Shown: piece by piece, positions 15,508-24,625 of the stretch
How the letters are laid out: every line of letters starts with the position of its first letter
Numbering within the stretch: the first letter of the stretch is position 1
Assembly (NCBI GenBank): GCA_047921175.1
Contig: JBLRWQ010000006.1
Span: 3,750-67,749, forward strand
Direction of reading: 5' to 3'
DNA length: 64,000 nucleotides
Source: T1Sed10-7 sp047921175
Lineage (GTDB): Bacteria; Actinomycetota; Nitriliruptoria; Nitriliruptorales; Nitriliruptoraceae
Notes under the pieces: model-generated
What the model saw: the letters and a program-made list of their open reading frames with translations, nothing else
Database searches by the model: none
Told to the model about the DNA's origin: nothing
Program-made: the position numbers and the translations under genes

Positions 15508-16536
15508 TCAGGGCCACCGGGCCATGCGCACCCGGCCCCGGGCCCGCGCATAGGTGCGCAGGTCCACCCGCCGGTCGGTCTCGTCCACGATCGGGCCCGT
15601 CAGGACCTCGATCACGTCCTCGAGGGTGACGACGCCGATCGTGCCGCCGTACTCGTCGACGACGAGCGCCAGGTGCTCCCGCTGGGTGCGGAAGAACTCG
15701 AGCAGGTGGTCCGCCCGCTTGATCCACGGCACCGCCGCGATCTCGCGCGCCAGGGAGCCGACGGTGGCCGCCGGGTCGTCGAGCAGGGTGGCGAGCAGCT
15801 CGTGCTTGAGCGTGACGCCCCAGGCGTGGTCCAGGTCACCGTCGGCAACCACGATCCGGGTGTGCTCCGAGGCGAGGATCTGGTCGCGGACCTCGTCGAC
15901 CGACCGAGCCGCCTCCAGCCACGTCACCGCGGTCCGCGGGGTCATCAGGTCCCGGGCGGTGCGGTCGTTGAGGTGGAAGACGCGCTGGATCATCTCCACC
16001 TCGTCGTCCTCGAGGACGCCTTCCGTCCGCCCCATCCGGGCCAGGATGCGGATCTCGGCCTCGCTCACCGACGGTCCACGGTCGCCCTTGGTCAGCGGGC
16101 GCATCAGCACCTCGAAGAGCACCACGAGCGGCGTCATCAGGGTCGTCAGCGCCCGGATGGGGATCGCGATCGCCAACGAGACCCGCAACGCGTACCGCTC
16201 GCCCAGGGTCTTCGGCATGATCTCCGCGAACAGGATCACCAGGAAGGTCAGCACGCCCGAGACGACCCCGACCCAGGCCTCGCCGAACTCCGCCGCCGCG
16301 ATCGTGCCGACCGCGATCGAGCCGACGATGTTGAAGACGTTGTTCAGCACCACGATCGCCGAGATCGGCCGTGCGATGTTGCTCTTGATGGCGAGCAGCG
16401 CCTTCGCGGAGCGGCCGCCCTCGGCTGCCAACTGGCGGACGCGCACGCTCGGCACCGAGAGCAACGCGGTCTCTGACCCCGAGCAGAGCCCGGAGCCCAC
16501 CAGCACGACCAGGATGGCGAGGATCAGGGCGCCCAT
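15508..16536 (-). CDS. CNNM/HlyC-CorC-type membrane protein with CBS pair
   Basis: The 342-residue protein has an N-terminal CNNM transmembrane domain (about 1-180; LILAILVVLVGSGLCSGSETALLSVP is the usual opening, then NNVFNIVGSIAVGTIAA and FAEIMPKTLGERYA). Two CBS domains follow (about 200-325, with HLNDRTARDLMTPR and VVDEYGGTIGVVTLEDVIEVLTGPI). Family members are linked to Mg2+/Co2+ export or membrane ion homeostasis. The C-terminal CorC_HlyC domain present in many members is missing; the protein stops shortly after the CBS pair. ATG at 16534-16536 follows from the family start. A tandem-repeat array directly follows the stop. Confidence 0.9.
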   Translation of the reverse strand: MGALILAILVVLVGSGLCSGSETALLSVPSVRVRQLAAEGGRSAKALLAIKSNIARPISAIVVLNNVFNIVGSIAVGTIAAAEFGEAWVGVVSGVLTFLVILFAEIMPKTLGERYALRVSLAIAIPIRALTTLMTPLVVLFEVLMRPLTKGDRGPSVSEAEIRILARMGRTEGVLEDDEVEMIQRVFHLNDRTARDLMTPRTAVTWLEAARSVDEVRDQILASEHTRIVVADGDLDHAWGVTLKHELLATLLDDPAATVGSLAREIAAVPWIKRADHLLEFFRTQREHLALVVDEYGGTIGVVTLEDVIEVLTGPIVDETDRRVDLRTYARARGRVRMARWP

Positions 16537-16666
16537 GCGGCCAGGATGCCACAGCCGGACGGCATCGGGTGCCATGCCGCACCATCCCGCGTGGGTGACC
16601 GACGGTGCCGCACGACGACGGCGGCACCGGCAGCCCTGCGTGCGTCGCGTGACGCCTCGGTCGGCC

Positions 16667-18634
16667 TCAGTCGACCGGTTGGTGGAGCGCGGTCGTGAGC
16701 TCGGCGACCGCCGCCTTGTAGGCGGCCTCGCGGTAGTAGTAGGAGTGCCCGCGCAGCTCGATCCAGGCCCGGCGCAGCGGCTCGGGGTCGGGATCGTCCT
16801 CGGCCAGCTCGGCGCTCGACGGGCCGGTCGCGGGGTCGGGGCACTCGAGATCGACCGCCGGGTCGCCGTCCGCGCCGATCACCGGCCCGCCGATCGGGTC
16901 GGTGGCGCGCCACAGGTTGCGCCAGCCCGCCGGCCCCGCCTCCAGATGTCCCCGCAGCCGCTGCAGCGTCCCCGCACCGAGGTAGGCCGGGAAGACGCGG
17001 CCGTACAGCGTCGTCAGCGGGCTGCCGTAGGTCAGCAGGCCGACCCGTGCCACCTCGGCATCATCGAGCGGGGCGAGGGCGGCCGCAGCCAGCACCGTCC
17101 CCTGGGAGTGGGCGGAGACCAACAGGCCGTCGTCACTGGCGACGAGGTGGCGGATGCGTGCCTGGAGCTCGGGGACGGCCCGCTCGGTGTAGGGCCGCAC
17201 GGCGAGGGGGTGGAAGCGGCGGGGCCAGAAGGTGAGCACGTCCCACAGGATCCCGATGCCGCGACGCAACGACGGGACCCGGGTCGATCGCCACACGGCG
17301 ACGATCGCGAGCGCGACCAGCGACGGCAGCAGCCAGGCCGCGGCGCGGCCGACGAGGCTCGGCTCGGCCGGTGCGCTGAGGAACGGCCAGGTCGTGTCGA
17401 TGCGCAGTGCGGACGTGACGGCCGCGGCGAGCAGGAACAGCCAGGCGAACCAGGTCAGGGGCCGGGCCGCGTCGTGCCCTGCCGCGGCCAACCCGCGAGC
17501 GCGCGCGACCGCAGCCCGCATGGCCGGGTCGACCCCGTCGAGCTCGCGGCCGACCGGCGCGGTGCGCGCCGGCAGGTCGGCGGCATCGCCGCGGCGCCGG
17601 TGGAGAACCACCCACGCGGCGGCGAGGACGGCCCAGGCGAGCACGACCAGGACGAAGACGTCCAGCAGCGCCAGCTCCGGGCCCCAGGGATCCTGCTTCC
17701 CGGGGGTCAGGCGCATCACCAGCAGGGTGAGGCCGGCGAACACCCCGTTCGTCAGCGCGATCGCCAGGGTCACCGCCGCGGCCGGGAGCCCGGGAGGCTG
17801 CCGGGGCGTGGGTGGCGCCACCGGGTCGTCCGGCCGGGCTGTCCACGACACCGCAGCGAGCAGCCCGACGACCGCCAGCTGCGCGGCACCGAGGACGACC
17901 AGCACCTCGCCCAGCGCCAGCCGGTCCGCGTCGTAGGACGCCACCGTGACCCCGAGCAGCCCCAGCACGGTCGCCGCGATCACGCCGACGTGCCACGCGA
18001 GGCGCTCGTTCATGTCGGCTTCGTGCGCGAAGAAGCTCGCGTCCTCGAGCCCCTCGTGCAGTCCCCAGCCCGGGGCCCGCGCCGGTCCGGCCTCGGCGGA
18101 CGGGGCAGCCTCGACGGCCTCGAACCGTGCCCGCGACGACCGGGCGACCGCCCACAGCGCGGCCATCGCGGCCACGGTGACGAGCCCGCCGAGCAGCATC
18201 CCGACGGCTCGTGGCTCGAACGTGGCGACCCGGAGGCCGACGTGCCGTCCGAGCCAGCGGTCACCGAGGTGGTCGACCAGGATGATGGCGGTCCACACGA
18301 CCCAGCTCGCGGTCAGCAGCGCACCGGAGACGTGGACGAGCGCGCGCAGCGTCCGGAGACGGCGCCCGCTGATGCTGCCCGAAGTCGGATGCGCCCAACC
18401 GGCGACGTTCACCAGGGTGAACGGCAGCAGCAGCACCCACAGCGGCTGCCAGACGGAGCCGGAGGTCAGCCCGCCCCAGTCGTAGCCCTCGATGCGTCGG
18501 TCGCGCCGGCGTGCGAGGAACACCGTCGGCCGCCCTTCGCCGACCACGACCGCCTGGTCCGGGTGGGTCAACCCGAGCAGGCGCTCCCCGGGGGATCCAC
18601 CGACCCCGTGGATGCGCAGCTCCCGAACGGCCAT
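16667..18634 (-). CDS. Large membrane protein with hydrolase-like AHSQG motif
   Basis: The 655-residue protein begins VRELRIHGVGGSPGE, a strand-loop typical of alpha/beta hydrolases. About ten predicted membrane segments follow (from about residue 60 to 440). A C-terminal soluble part contains LLVSAHSQGTVLAAAAL (Ser near 510), a lipase-like nucleophile elbow, then TYGSPL, a possible acidic residue in RATDPIGGP and RGHSYYYREAAY with a candidate catalytic His. The hydrolase fold seems split by the membrane domain. Similar proteins occur in actinobacteria as uncharacterised membrane proteins; I know no assigned function. ATG at 18632-18634 is preferred, since the upstream 47 codons are a translated 15-bp repeat. 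Confidence 0.75.
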   Translation of the reverse strand: MAVRELRIHGVGGSPGERLLGLTHPDQAVVVGEGRPTVFLARRRDRRIEGYDWGGLTSGSVWQPLWVLLLPFTLVNVAGWAHPTSGSISGRRLRTLRALVHVSGALLTASWVVWTAIILVDHLGDRWLGRHVGLRVATFEPRAVGMLLGGLVTVAAMAALWAVARSSRARFEAVEAAPSAEAGPARAPGWGLHEGLEDASFFAHEADMNERLAWHVGVIAATVLGLLGVTVASYDADRLALGEVLVVLGAAQLAVVGLLAAVSWTARPDDPVAPPTPRQPPGLPAAAVTLAIALTNGVFAGLTLLVMRLTPGKQDPWGPELALLDVFVLVVLAWAVLAAAWVVLHRRRGDAADLPARTAPVGRELDGVDPAMRAAVARARGLAAAGHDAARPLTWFAWLFLLAAAVTSALRIDTTWPFLSAPAEPSLVGRAAAWLLPSLVALAIVAVWRSTRVPSLRRGIGILWDVLTFWPRRFHPLAVRPYTERAVPELQARIRHLVASDDGLLVSAHSQGTVLAAAALAPLDDAEVARVGLLTYGSPLTTLYGRVFPAYLGAGTLQRLRGHLEAGPAGWRNLWRATDPIGGPVIGADGDPAVDLECPDPATGPSSAELAEDDPDPEPLRRAWIELRGHSYYYREAAYKAAVAELTTALHQPVD

Positions 18635-18655
18635 GTCGCCTCCTCCACCCGCCGC

Positions 18656-18700
18656 GGGCCGGTGCGGTCCGGGCCGGTGCGGTCCGGGCCGGTGCGGACC
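18656..18700. repeat. 15-bp tandem repeat, three units
   Basis: Three copies of GGGCCGGTGCGGTCC (18656-18670, 18671-18685, 18686-18700, the last with one change) lie 22-66 bp upstream of the membrane hydrolase start. They may affect its promoter or leader. Too short and too regular for CRISPR. Confidence 0.8.
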
Positions 18701-18800
18701 AGGCCAGGCAGGTCGCTCCAGGCTGACACGTCGGCGGGCCGCCGACCACCCCTGGGACACGTTGGGTGCTGGCATCGCCCGTGGGGCCCGGTCGGCGACC

Positions 18801-18806
18801 TAGGGT
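18801..18806 (+). promoter_or_regulatory. Candidate -10 element TAGGGT
   Basis: TAGGGT lies 55 nt before the ATG of the LppM-like lipoprotein gene. It fits the recurring TA(G/C)NNT hexamer. No clear -35. Confidence 0.35.
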
Positions 18807-18860
18807 GGCCCGCGGGCGGGGCCCGGCGGCCCGTGGCCCCACGACACCTCGGGAGCAGCC

Positions 18861-19964
18861 ATGCGACGCTCGACCGTGCTCGTACTCGCCGTCCTCGCGC
18901 TCGTGCTGGCCGCGTGCCAGATCCGGACCGACTACGGGTTGCTGATCAACGCGGACACCTCCGCGGAGCTGGCCTTCGAGATCTCCTACGACGGGGAGGC
19001 GGCCCAGCTGTTCGGGCCGGCCGAGGCCTTCCTGGAGGAGGAGGTCGAGACCGGTATCGCGGAGACCGTCGAGGGCGTGACGCTCGTCGAGGCCACGGCC
19101 GACAGCTCCGACCCGGAGAACCAACGGGTGACGGCGCTGTTCGCGGCGGAGGACGGGGCTGCGCTCGACCGGCTCGTCGCGGACCTGTTCCCGGGCTCCT
19201 CGTTCCGCAACACGGCGGGGACCACGTGGGCGCTGGTGCTCCGCACCGACGAGGACGTCGCTGCGGACTTCGGCGACGAGCTGCCCTTCGACGACCTCGT
19301 CGGGGAGTTCCTGGCCGGCGAGGTCCGGGTCGCCTACGCGGGTGACCGGGTCTCCCTGCAGGGGGGGACCGAGGATGGCGCGAACCAGGTCCTGTGGAAC
19401 CCGTACGGCGGCGAGGACCTCGAGCTGGTGCTCGACCTGTCCGGCAGCGCGCCACCGCCGGCGCCCGACGCGACCGAGCCCGAGGAGGACGAGGCGGCCA
19501 CCGACGACGAGCCCGCTACCGACGACCTCGCGGTCGACGATGACACCGAGGTGGAGGACGACGCGGCCGTCGACGAGGAGGCACCGGAGGAGGTGGTCGT
19601 GCCCGTCGTCGAGGAGAGCTCCGGGCTGTCGACCCTGCTCGTTGCCGCGATCGCCGGTGGGGTGTTGCTCCTGCTGCTGCTCGTGCTCGCGCTCATCCTC
19701 CGTGGCCGTCGCCGGCGCCGTGCCGCGGCGGTGCAGGCTGCACCGACCACCGCTGACCCTGCGGGCTGGGCGCCACCCGCGCCGAGCGCACCCCAGCCGC
19801 CGGCCGGATCCCCGCCCTCGTCCTCGCCCCCGCCGCCGGCGACCGGCACGCCGGCGGGCGGCTGGCCGTCCACGGCCGACACCCAGGTGCTGCCCCCGAG
19901 CGGCGGTACCCCACCGCCGCCACCTCGCCCCGGCACCCCGCCGCCCCCGCCGCCGCCGGGCTGA
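18861..19964 (+). CDS. LppM-like lipoprotein with C-terminal membrane helix and proline-rich tail
   Basis: The 367-residue protein has a signal peptide with lipobox VLAAC (Cys at 19). Residues about 20-195 resemble the LppM/DUF3153 domain (opening CQIRTDYGLLINADTSAELAFEISYD). An Asp/Glu-rich linker follows (about 203-252), then one transmembrane helix (about 258-280) followed by Arg residues, and finally a Pro/Gly-rich cytoplasmic tail ending in runs of proline. LppM of mycobacteria influences cell-envelope lipids and host interaction; function here is unknown. Having both a lipid anchor and a downstream helix means the domain would be held at both ends. A GGGAGCAGCC leader precedes the ATG. 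Confidence 0.82.
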   Translation: MRRSTVLVLAVLALVLAACQIRTDYGLLINADTSAELAFEISYDGEAAQLFGPAEAFLEEEVETGIAETVEGVTLVEATADSSDPENQRVTALFAAEDGAALDRLVADLFPGSSFRNTAGTTWALVLRTDEDVAADFGDELPFDDLVGEFLAGEVRVAYAGDRVSLQGGTEDGANQVLWNPYGGEDLELVLDLSGSAPPPAPDATEPEEDEAATDDEPATDDLAVDDDTEVEDDAAVDEEAPEEVVVPVVEESSGLSTLLVAAIAGGVLLLLLLVLALILRGRRRRRAAAVQAAPTTADPAGWAPPAPSAPQPPAGSPPSSSPPPPATGTPAGGWPSTADTQVLPPSGGTPPPPPRPGTPPPPPPPG

Positions 19965-19988
19965 GACGGGCCCGCGTCGGACGCTGGA

Positions 19989-20016
19989 CCGACCGTGCGG
20001 TCGGGCGTCCGGACGC
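19989..20016. terminator. Candidate bidirectional terminator hairpins
   Basis: CCGACC-GTGC-GGTCGG (19989-20004) is followed directly by the perfect palindrome GCGTCCGGACGC (20005-20016). They sit between convergent genes. No T-run is present, so the call is tentative. Confidence 0.4.
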
Positions 20017-20049
20017 TCGGTCCGGCCGGGCGGTCGGCGGACCGGACGC

Positions 20050-21762
20050 TCAGGGCTCGCGGTCCTCGTCCGCCCGGTCGGCGCCGGGCACGGTCCGGGC
20101 GATCCGCTTCGCGAAGGTGTAGAAGCGGCGGAGCTGCTCGATCGTCTCGGTCCCGCGTGAGTACGAGGCGATCCGCTGCGGCTCGTCGAGGGTCATCCGT
20201 TGCGCACGCAGGTGCGCGGCGGAGGCCAGCAGCTCGTTGACCTCCGGCTTCGCGTCCAGGACCCGGCGGGCCAGCTCGGGGTCCTGCTCGTCGAAGGCCC
20301 GGAGCGCGGTGGCGAGCAGGTCCGCCATCGTCCGGTGGAAGTCGCCGACCATCGCGGCCGTCTCGTCGCTGATCGGGATGCCCTCCTCGATGCGGCGCAG
20401 CCCGATGCGCACGAACTCGTGCTGCACGATGTCCCCGACCAGCTCGAGGTAGCTGGTGACCTCCATCAGGTGCAGCAGTGCATCCCCCTCCGCCTCGGTG
20501 AGCGGGTCGTCGTCGATGCGGCGCAGGTAGGCGAGGATCGCGTCGTGGAGGTCGTCGATCTCATCGTCGGCGTCGGCCAGCGCGGTCAGCTGCGCGGTGT
20601 CCCCGGTGAGCACGGTCGGCATGATCCGCTCGACCTGCGCCAGCACCCGTCGACCGAGCCGTCCGATCTCCTTGCGGGCCAGTTCCAGTGCGATCGTGGG
20701 TTGGCTGAGCAGGTCCTCGTCGAGGTACTTCGGCGCGACCCCGATCTCCGAGGGGCGCAGCGGCACGAGGCGCTCGACCAGCCCGGCGAGCTGCCGGGTG
20801 AACGGCAGGAACAGCAGCAGCATGCCGGCCTTCGCGATCGTGTAGGCGTTCGCGATCTGTCGTGGCGCCTCGACGGCCAGCTGGGCCTGGCCGCTCAGGC
20901 CCTCGGGGGCGGCGGGGGAGATGGCCCGGGAGAGCTCCGCGATCCAGGGGATCAGCAGCAGCATGATCGTCACCCCGACGGCGTTGAACAGCACGTGGAC
21001 CAGCCCGGCCCGCAACGCCACCGGGGGCCGCCCGATCGTGGCCAGCATGGTGGTGACGGCGGTCCCGATCGAGGCACCGAGCGCGATCGCGATGCCGGTC
21101 TCCAGCGGCACGAGCCCCTGGCTGGCCAGCACGATGATGATGCCGAGGGTGGCGGACGACGATTGGATCACCGCGGTGAACCCGGCCCCGATCAGCACGC
21201 CGGGCAGCGGGCCGCGGTCGGCGGACATGAGCGCCAGGAACGGCTCGTACTCGCGCAGCGGGGCCATCGCGCCCTGCATGACGCCCATACCGAGGAAGAG
21301 GATCCCGAGCCCGGCGACCGCCGTGCCGAGCTGCCGGATGGCCTCGCGACGGCCGATGAACTCGGCGAGCACCCCGCCGGCGATCATCGCCAGCGCGTAG
21401 GAGACGATGTCGAAGGCGATGATCTGCGCGGTGATCGTGGTGCCGACGTTCGCGCCGATGATGACCCCGACCGACTGCACCAGGGTGAGCAGCCCGGCGG
21501 ACAGGAAGCCGATCACCAGCACCATCGTCACCGTCGACGACTGGATCGTGGCGGTGACGAGCATGCCGGTGGCGACCCCGGCGACGCGGTTGCGGGCCGC
21601 CTGGCCGAGGATCCGGCTGAGCGAGGTGCCGGCCAGGCCCTTCAGCCCCGAGGTCACGCCGTTCATGCCGTGGAGGAACAGGGCGAGCCCGCCCGCGAAG
21701 CCCATCAGCATCAGCGCGACCGGGAGCTCACCCCCCGGTCCCGGCGCGAGCTCCGCCTGCAT
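20050..21762 (-). CDS. Na/Pi cotransporter family protein with PhoU-like domain
   Basis: The 570-residue protein has two Na/Pi-cotransporter repeats in the membrane part (about 15-320). Each carries a QSS motif (TATIQSSTVTMVLVIG and FTAVIQSSSATLGIIIV), the hallmark of NptA/YjbB-type phosphate transporters. The C-terminal cytoplasmic domain (about 350-550) is a PhoU-like helical bundle (DEIDDLHDAILAYLRRID, YLELVGDIVQHEFVRIG). It likely moves inorganic phosphate coupled to Na+, with YjbB known as an exporter. ATG at 21760-21762 is the natural start. Gene stands alone, convergent with the LppM-like lipoprotein. Confidence 0.92.
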   Translation of the reverse strand: MQAELAPGPGGELPVALMLMGFAGGLALFLHGMNGVTSGLKGLAGTSLSRILGQAARNRVAGVATGMLVTATIQSSTVTMVLVIGFLSAGLLTLVQSVGVIIGANVGTTITAQIIAFDIVSYALAMIAGGVLAEFIGRREAIRQLGTAVAGLGILFLGMGVMQGAMAPLREYEPFLALMSADRGPLPGVLIGAGFTAVIQSSSATLGIIIVLASQGLVPLETGIAIALGASIGTAVTTMLATIGRPPVALRAGLVHVLFNAVGVTIMLLLIPWIAELSRAISPAAPEGLSGQAQLAVEAPRQIANAYTIAKAGMLLLFLPFTRQLAGLVERLVPLRPSEIGVAPKYLDEDLLSQPTIALELARKEIGRLGRRVLAQVERIMPTVLTGDTAQLTALADADDEIDDLHDAILAYLRRIDDDPLTEAEGDALLHLMEVTSYLELVGDIVQHEFVRIGLRRIEEGIPISDETAAMVGDFHRTMADLLATALRAFDEQDPELARRVLDAKPEVNELLASAAHLRAQRMTLDEPQRIASYSRGTETIEQLRRFYTFAKRIARTVPGADRADEDREP

Positions 21763-21873
21763 CGGGCCACCCTCCCGTCGTCCACCAGCAGAGCACCGTA
21801 GACCACCGTCCGGGTTCCTCGGGCGGGCGTCGCCGTCAGCCGGCCGCCCCGTGGTGCCCGCGCGGCGGCGTGC

Positions 21874-23274
21874 TCAGCCGGCCGCCTCGACGATCCCGGC
21901 CAGCATCGGCTCCAGCCCCCAGTCGACCCCGGAGAACGCGCCGGAGAACCCGAGCCGGACCACCACCAGCCCCTGCGACGGCAGCACCACGACCTGCTGG
22001 CCCTCGTTCCCGGAGGCCCAGAAGGCGTCCGCGGGCACGCTCGGCATCCGCAGCGTCCCGTCCGGGCCCTGGTTCAGCCACCACTGGTAGCCGTACGGGG
22101 TGTCCGTGGCCTCCGCCACCGGGGCCACGCTCGCCGCCACCCAGCCCTCCGGGAGCAGCCGCTCGCCCTCCCACACCCCGTCGTCGAGGTAGAGCTGCCC
22201 GAACCGGGCCCAGTCCCGTGCCGTGGCGTACAGGAACGAGGAGCAGACCAGCCCGCCGCTCGCGTCCGGCTCCAGCACCGCGCTGGTCATCCCGAGCGGT
22301 GCGAACACGACCTCGTGCGCGAGCTCGACCCCGAGCCCGGTGGTCTCCTGCGTCACGTCGCACAGCAGGTTGGTGGTCCCCGAGGAGTACGACCACACGC
22401 TGCCCGGCGGGTGCACGAGCGGCTGGGCGGCGCCGTACGCGCCGGTGTCCGCCGGGGTGAACAGCATCTGGGTCGCGTCCGTCCCGGGGTCGTACACCTC
22501 CTCGAAGGCGAGCCCGTCGGTCATCGTCAGCAGGTGCTCGAGGGTGATGTCGGCGCGGGCGTCGTCCTCCCAGCCCGGGCGCACGAGCGGCTGGTCGACC
22601 GTCAGGACCCCTTCCAGCACGGCGTGGCCGATCAGCGCGTTGGCGACCGATTTCGCCATCGACCAGCCCAGCAGCGGGGTGTCGGCGTCGAACCCGTCCC
22701 CGTAGCGCTCCACCAGCAGCTCGCCGTCCCGGGCCACCACCACCGCGCGGGTGTTGCGCCGGCGGCCATCGGGGTCGTCCTCGGTGAAGGCGGTGGCGAC
22801 CGCGGCGGCCAGCGCGTCCGCGTCGACGTCCTCCGGCAGCGGCCCGATCGGGCCGTCGCCGACCGGCCACGCCGCGTCGGGGTCCTCGAGCGTCACGGGA
22901 GGCGGCGGGGCGAAGGCCGGTCGCGCCTCCGCCAGGGTGCACCCGAGCCCGGGCGTGTGGAAGGCCGTCGACGGCCACAGCCCGAGCAGCGAGGCGCGCA
23001 GCTCCCCGGCCTCCTCGTCGGCCCGCACCCGCAGGAACGGCACCAGCGGGTTGTCGGGCAGGTCACCCTGGACGTCCTGCAGGCTCCGTCCCGACACGAA
23101 CACCCCGGAGCAGCTGATCTTGGCCGCGTAGCCGGTCGCGATCGGGGCGATGGGACCGAGGTAGAGCGCGACCCCGCCCACGACCACCACGAGGCCGACG
23201 AGCACCCCGATCGCGGTCACCCGGCCACGCCGACGCGACCTTCGCGATGCCTGCGTCTGCGTCCCGTCGGTCAC
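21874..23274 (-). CDS. Serine hydrolase of the beta-lactamase/class C family, membrane-anchored
   Basis: The 466-residue protein has a basic head and one N-terminal transmembrane anchor (about 20-40). Its extracytoplasmic part is a class C beta-lactamase fold: SMAK (S205, K208) is the SxxK catalytic motif, VWSYSSGT the YxS/N motif and WASGNEGQ the KTG-equivalent region. Such proteins include esterases, D-aminopeptidases and penicillin-binding-protein-like enzymes. A preceding domain of ~110 residues with three Cys (near 55, 112 and 267) may be disulfide-bonded. GTG at 23272-23274 has GGAGG upstream. It is 61 bp downstream of the plus-end of the MFS gene on the same strand. Confidence 0.88.
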   Translation of the reverse strand: MTDGTQTQASRRSRRRGRVTAIGVLVGLVVVVGGVALYLGPIAPIATGYAAKISCSGVFVSGRSLQDVQGDLPDNPLVPFLRVRADEEAGELRASLLGLWPSTAFHTPGLGCTLAEARPAFAPPPPVTLEDPDAAWPVGDGPIGPLPEDVDADALAAAVATAFTEDDPDGRRRNTRAVVVARDGELLVERYGDGFDADTPLLGWSMAKSVANALIGHAVLEGVLTVDQPLVRPGWEDDARADITLEHLLTMTDGLAFEEVYDPGTDATQMLFTPADTGAYGAAQPLVHPPGSVWSYSSGTTNLLCDVTQETTGLGVELAHEVVFAPLGMTSAVLEPDASGGLVCSSFLYATARDWARFGQLYLDDGVWEGERLLPEGWVAASVAPVAEATDTPYGYQWWLNQGPDGTLRMPSVPADAFWASGNEGQQVVVLPSQGLVVVRLGFSGAFSGVDWGLEPMLAGIVEAAG

Positions 23275-23335
23275 CGGTGCGCCTCCCGGCCACCAGCGTG
23301 GTCCCGCCCCGGTGCGCGCTGGCAGGTCGGGCCCA

Positions 23336-24625
23336 TCACGCGTCCTCGCCGACGTCCACCGACCGCCGTGCCAGCTCCTCGGGGCTCGCGGGCAGCAGCC
23401 GCTGCCCGCGTCGCAGCAGCACGAAACCGAGCGCGTAGGCCCCGGCCGCGCCGTAGAACATCGCGCCGTCCCCGAACAGGTCCATCACCCCACCGATGAT
23501 CGGCGAGCCCAGCATCTGGCCGACCATCGTGAACAGGTAGTACATGCCGATGTAGAAGCCGATCCGCTTGCGTCCGCCCAGATCGGCGATCAGCGGCATG
23601 GCCTGCACGTTGACCAGCGCCCACGCCAGTCCGCCGATCACGAACACGCCCATCAGCACGGTCACGTTCCGGATCGGGGCCGCGATGACGAAGACCACCG
23701 GGATGGAGCCGAGCCCGAGCAGCATCGTGGGGATCTTCCCCAACCTCGTCCCGATCATCCCCGCGAAGAACGCCGCCGCCAGGAACGCCCCCGCGAAGGC
23801 GGTCAGGATGAAGGCCGCACGGCCCGGGGTGAGCCCGAGCACGTTGACCCCGTAGATCGGGAACATCGCATCGAGCCCCGCGAAGCCGATGTAGTACGCG
23901 AACATCGCGGCGAGCAGGTAGAACTGGCCCCGGTTCGGGCGGTGCAGCAGCACCTTGAAGCCGTGCACCGCGTCCGACAGCGGCGCCGGACGGCGCTCGT
24001 CCACGCTGTCGACGTACGGGGGATGCCGGTCGGCCTTCAGGTAGACGAGCACGCCCGTGACGACCAGGACGACCGCACCGATCCCGAAGGTCAGGAACGG
24101 GTCGATGTCGTACAGCAGGCTCAGCCCCGCGAAGGTGGTGAGCGTGCCGATGCCGCCCATCAGGTTGATGATGCCGTTGCCGGTGGAGCGCTTCTCCGGC
24201 GGGGTGTGGTCGGGCATCAGGCTGATGACCGGCCCGCGGTAGGTGTGCATCGCGATCGTGAAGGCGATCTCCACGACGATCAGCGTCCACAGCATCGTGG
24301 CCGCCCACGGGATCGCGGCGAAGGTCAGCGCCGCCACCGGCACGGCCACCACGATGAACGGCAGCCGCCGTCCCAGCCGGTGGTTCATGTGGTCCGACCA
24401 CGCCCCGACGATCGGGATCAGCAGCAGGCCGACGAGGTTGTCGGTGCTCATCAACAGCCCGATGAGCGCCCGGCTGTCCAGGAACTCGGCGTACATGATC
24501 GGCACGAAGGCGTTGTAGGCGCTGAAGGTCAGCATCACGCCGAGGAAGCCGGTCCCGAGCCACCAGATCTGGCCGTAGGAGAACCGTTCCTCCTGGGTCA
24601 GCCGCGCTGCGGTCGTATCCGCCAT
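23336..24625 (-). CDS. MFS sugar transporter, SLC45/GPH-like
   Basis: The 429-residue protein has twelve predicted transmembrane helices. The loop between helices 2 and 3 reads GAWSDHMNHRLGRRLPF, the form seen in SLC45/sucrose-type and GPH-type sugar symporters. MPDHTPPEKRSTGNG after helix 5 is also characteristic of this clade. These carriers usually bring in disaccharides such as sucrose, maltose or melibiose with H+. It is divergent from a GT4 glycosyltransferase and debranching-type enzyme, consistent with an alpha-glucan or disaccharide role. The 5' region holds a short hairpin and an operator-like palindrome (24684-24696). Confidence 0.88.
   Translation of the reverse strand: MADTTAARLTQEERFSYGQIWWLGTGFLGVMLTFSAYNAFVPIMYAEFLDSRALIGLLMSTDNLVGLLLIPIVGAWSDHMNHRLGRRLPFIVVAVPVAALTFAAIPWAATMLWTLIVVEIAFTIAMHTYRGPVISLMPDHTPPEKRSTGNGIINLMGGIGTLTTFAGLSLLYDIDPFLTFGIGAVVLVVTGVLVYLKADRHPPYVDSVDERRPAPLSDAVHGFKVLLHRPNRGQFYLLAAMFAYYIGFAGLDAMFPIYGVNVLGLTPGRAAFILTAFAGAFLAAAFFAGMIGTRLGKIPTMLLGLGSIPVVFVIAAPIRNVTVLMGVFVIGGLAWALVNVQAMPLIADLGGRKRIGFYIGMYYLFTMVGQMLGSPIIGGVMDLFGDGAMFYGAAGAYALGFVLLRRGQRLLPASPEELARRSVDVGEDA

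Noticed and set aside
18656..18700. Regular 15-bp repeats as a possible CRISPR array
   Set aside because: Units are directly adjacent with no spacers and are too short.
15554..19345. Plus-strand open frame of 1263 codons opposite the CNNM and membrane hydrolase genes
   Set aside because: It is Arg/Gly/Pro-rich without domain structure and is antisense to two genes with clear families; long shadow frames are expected at this GC content.
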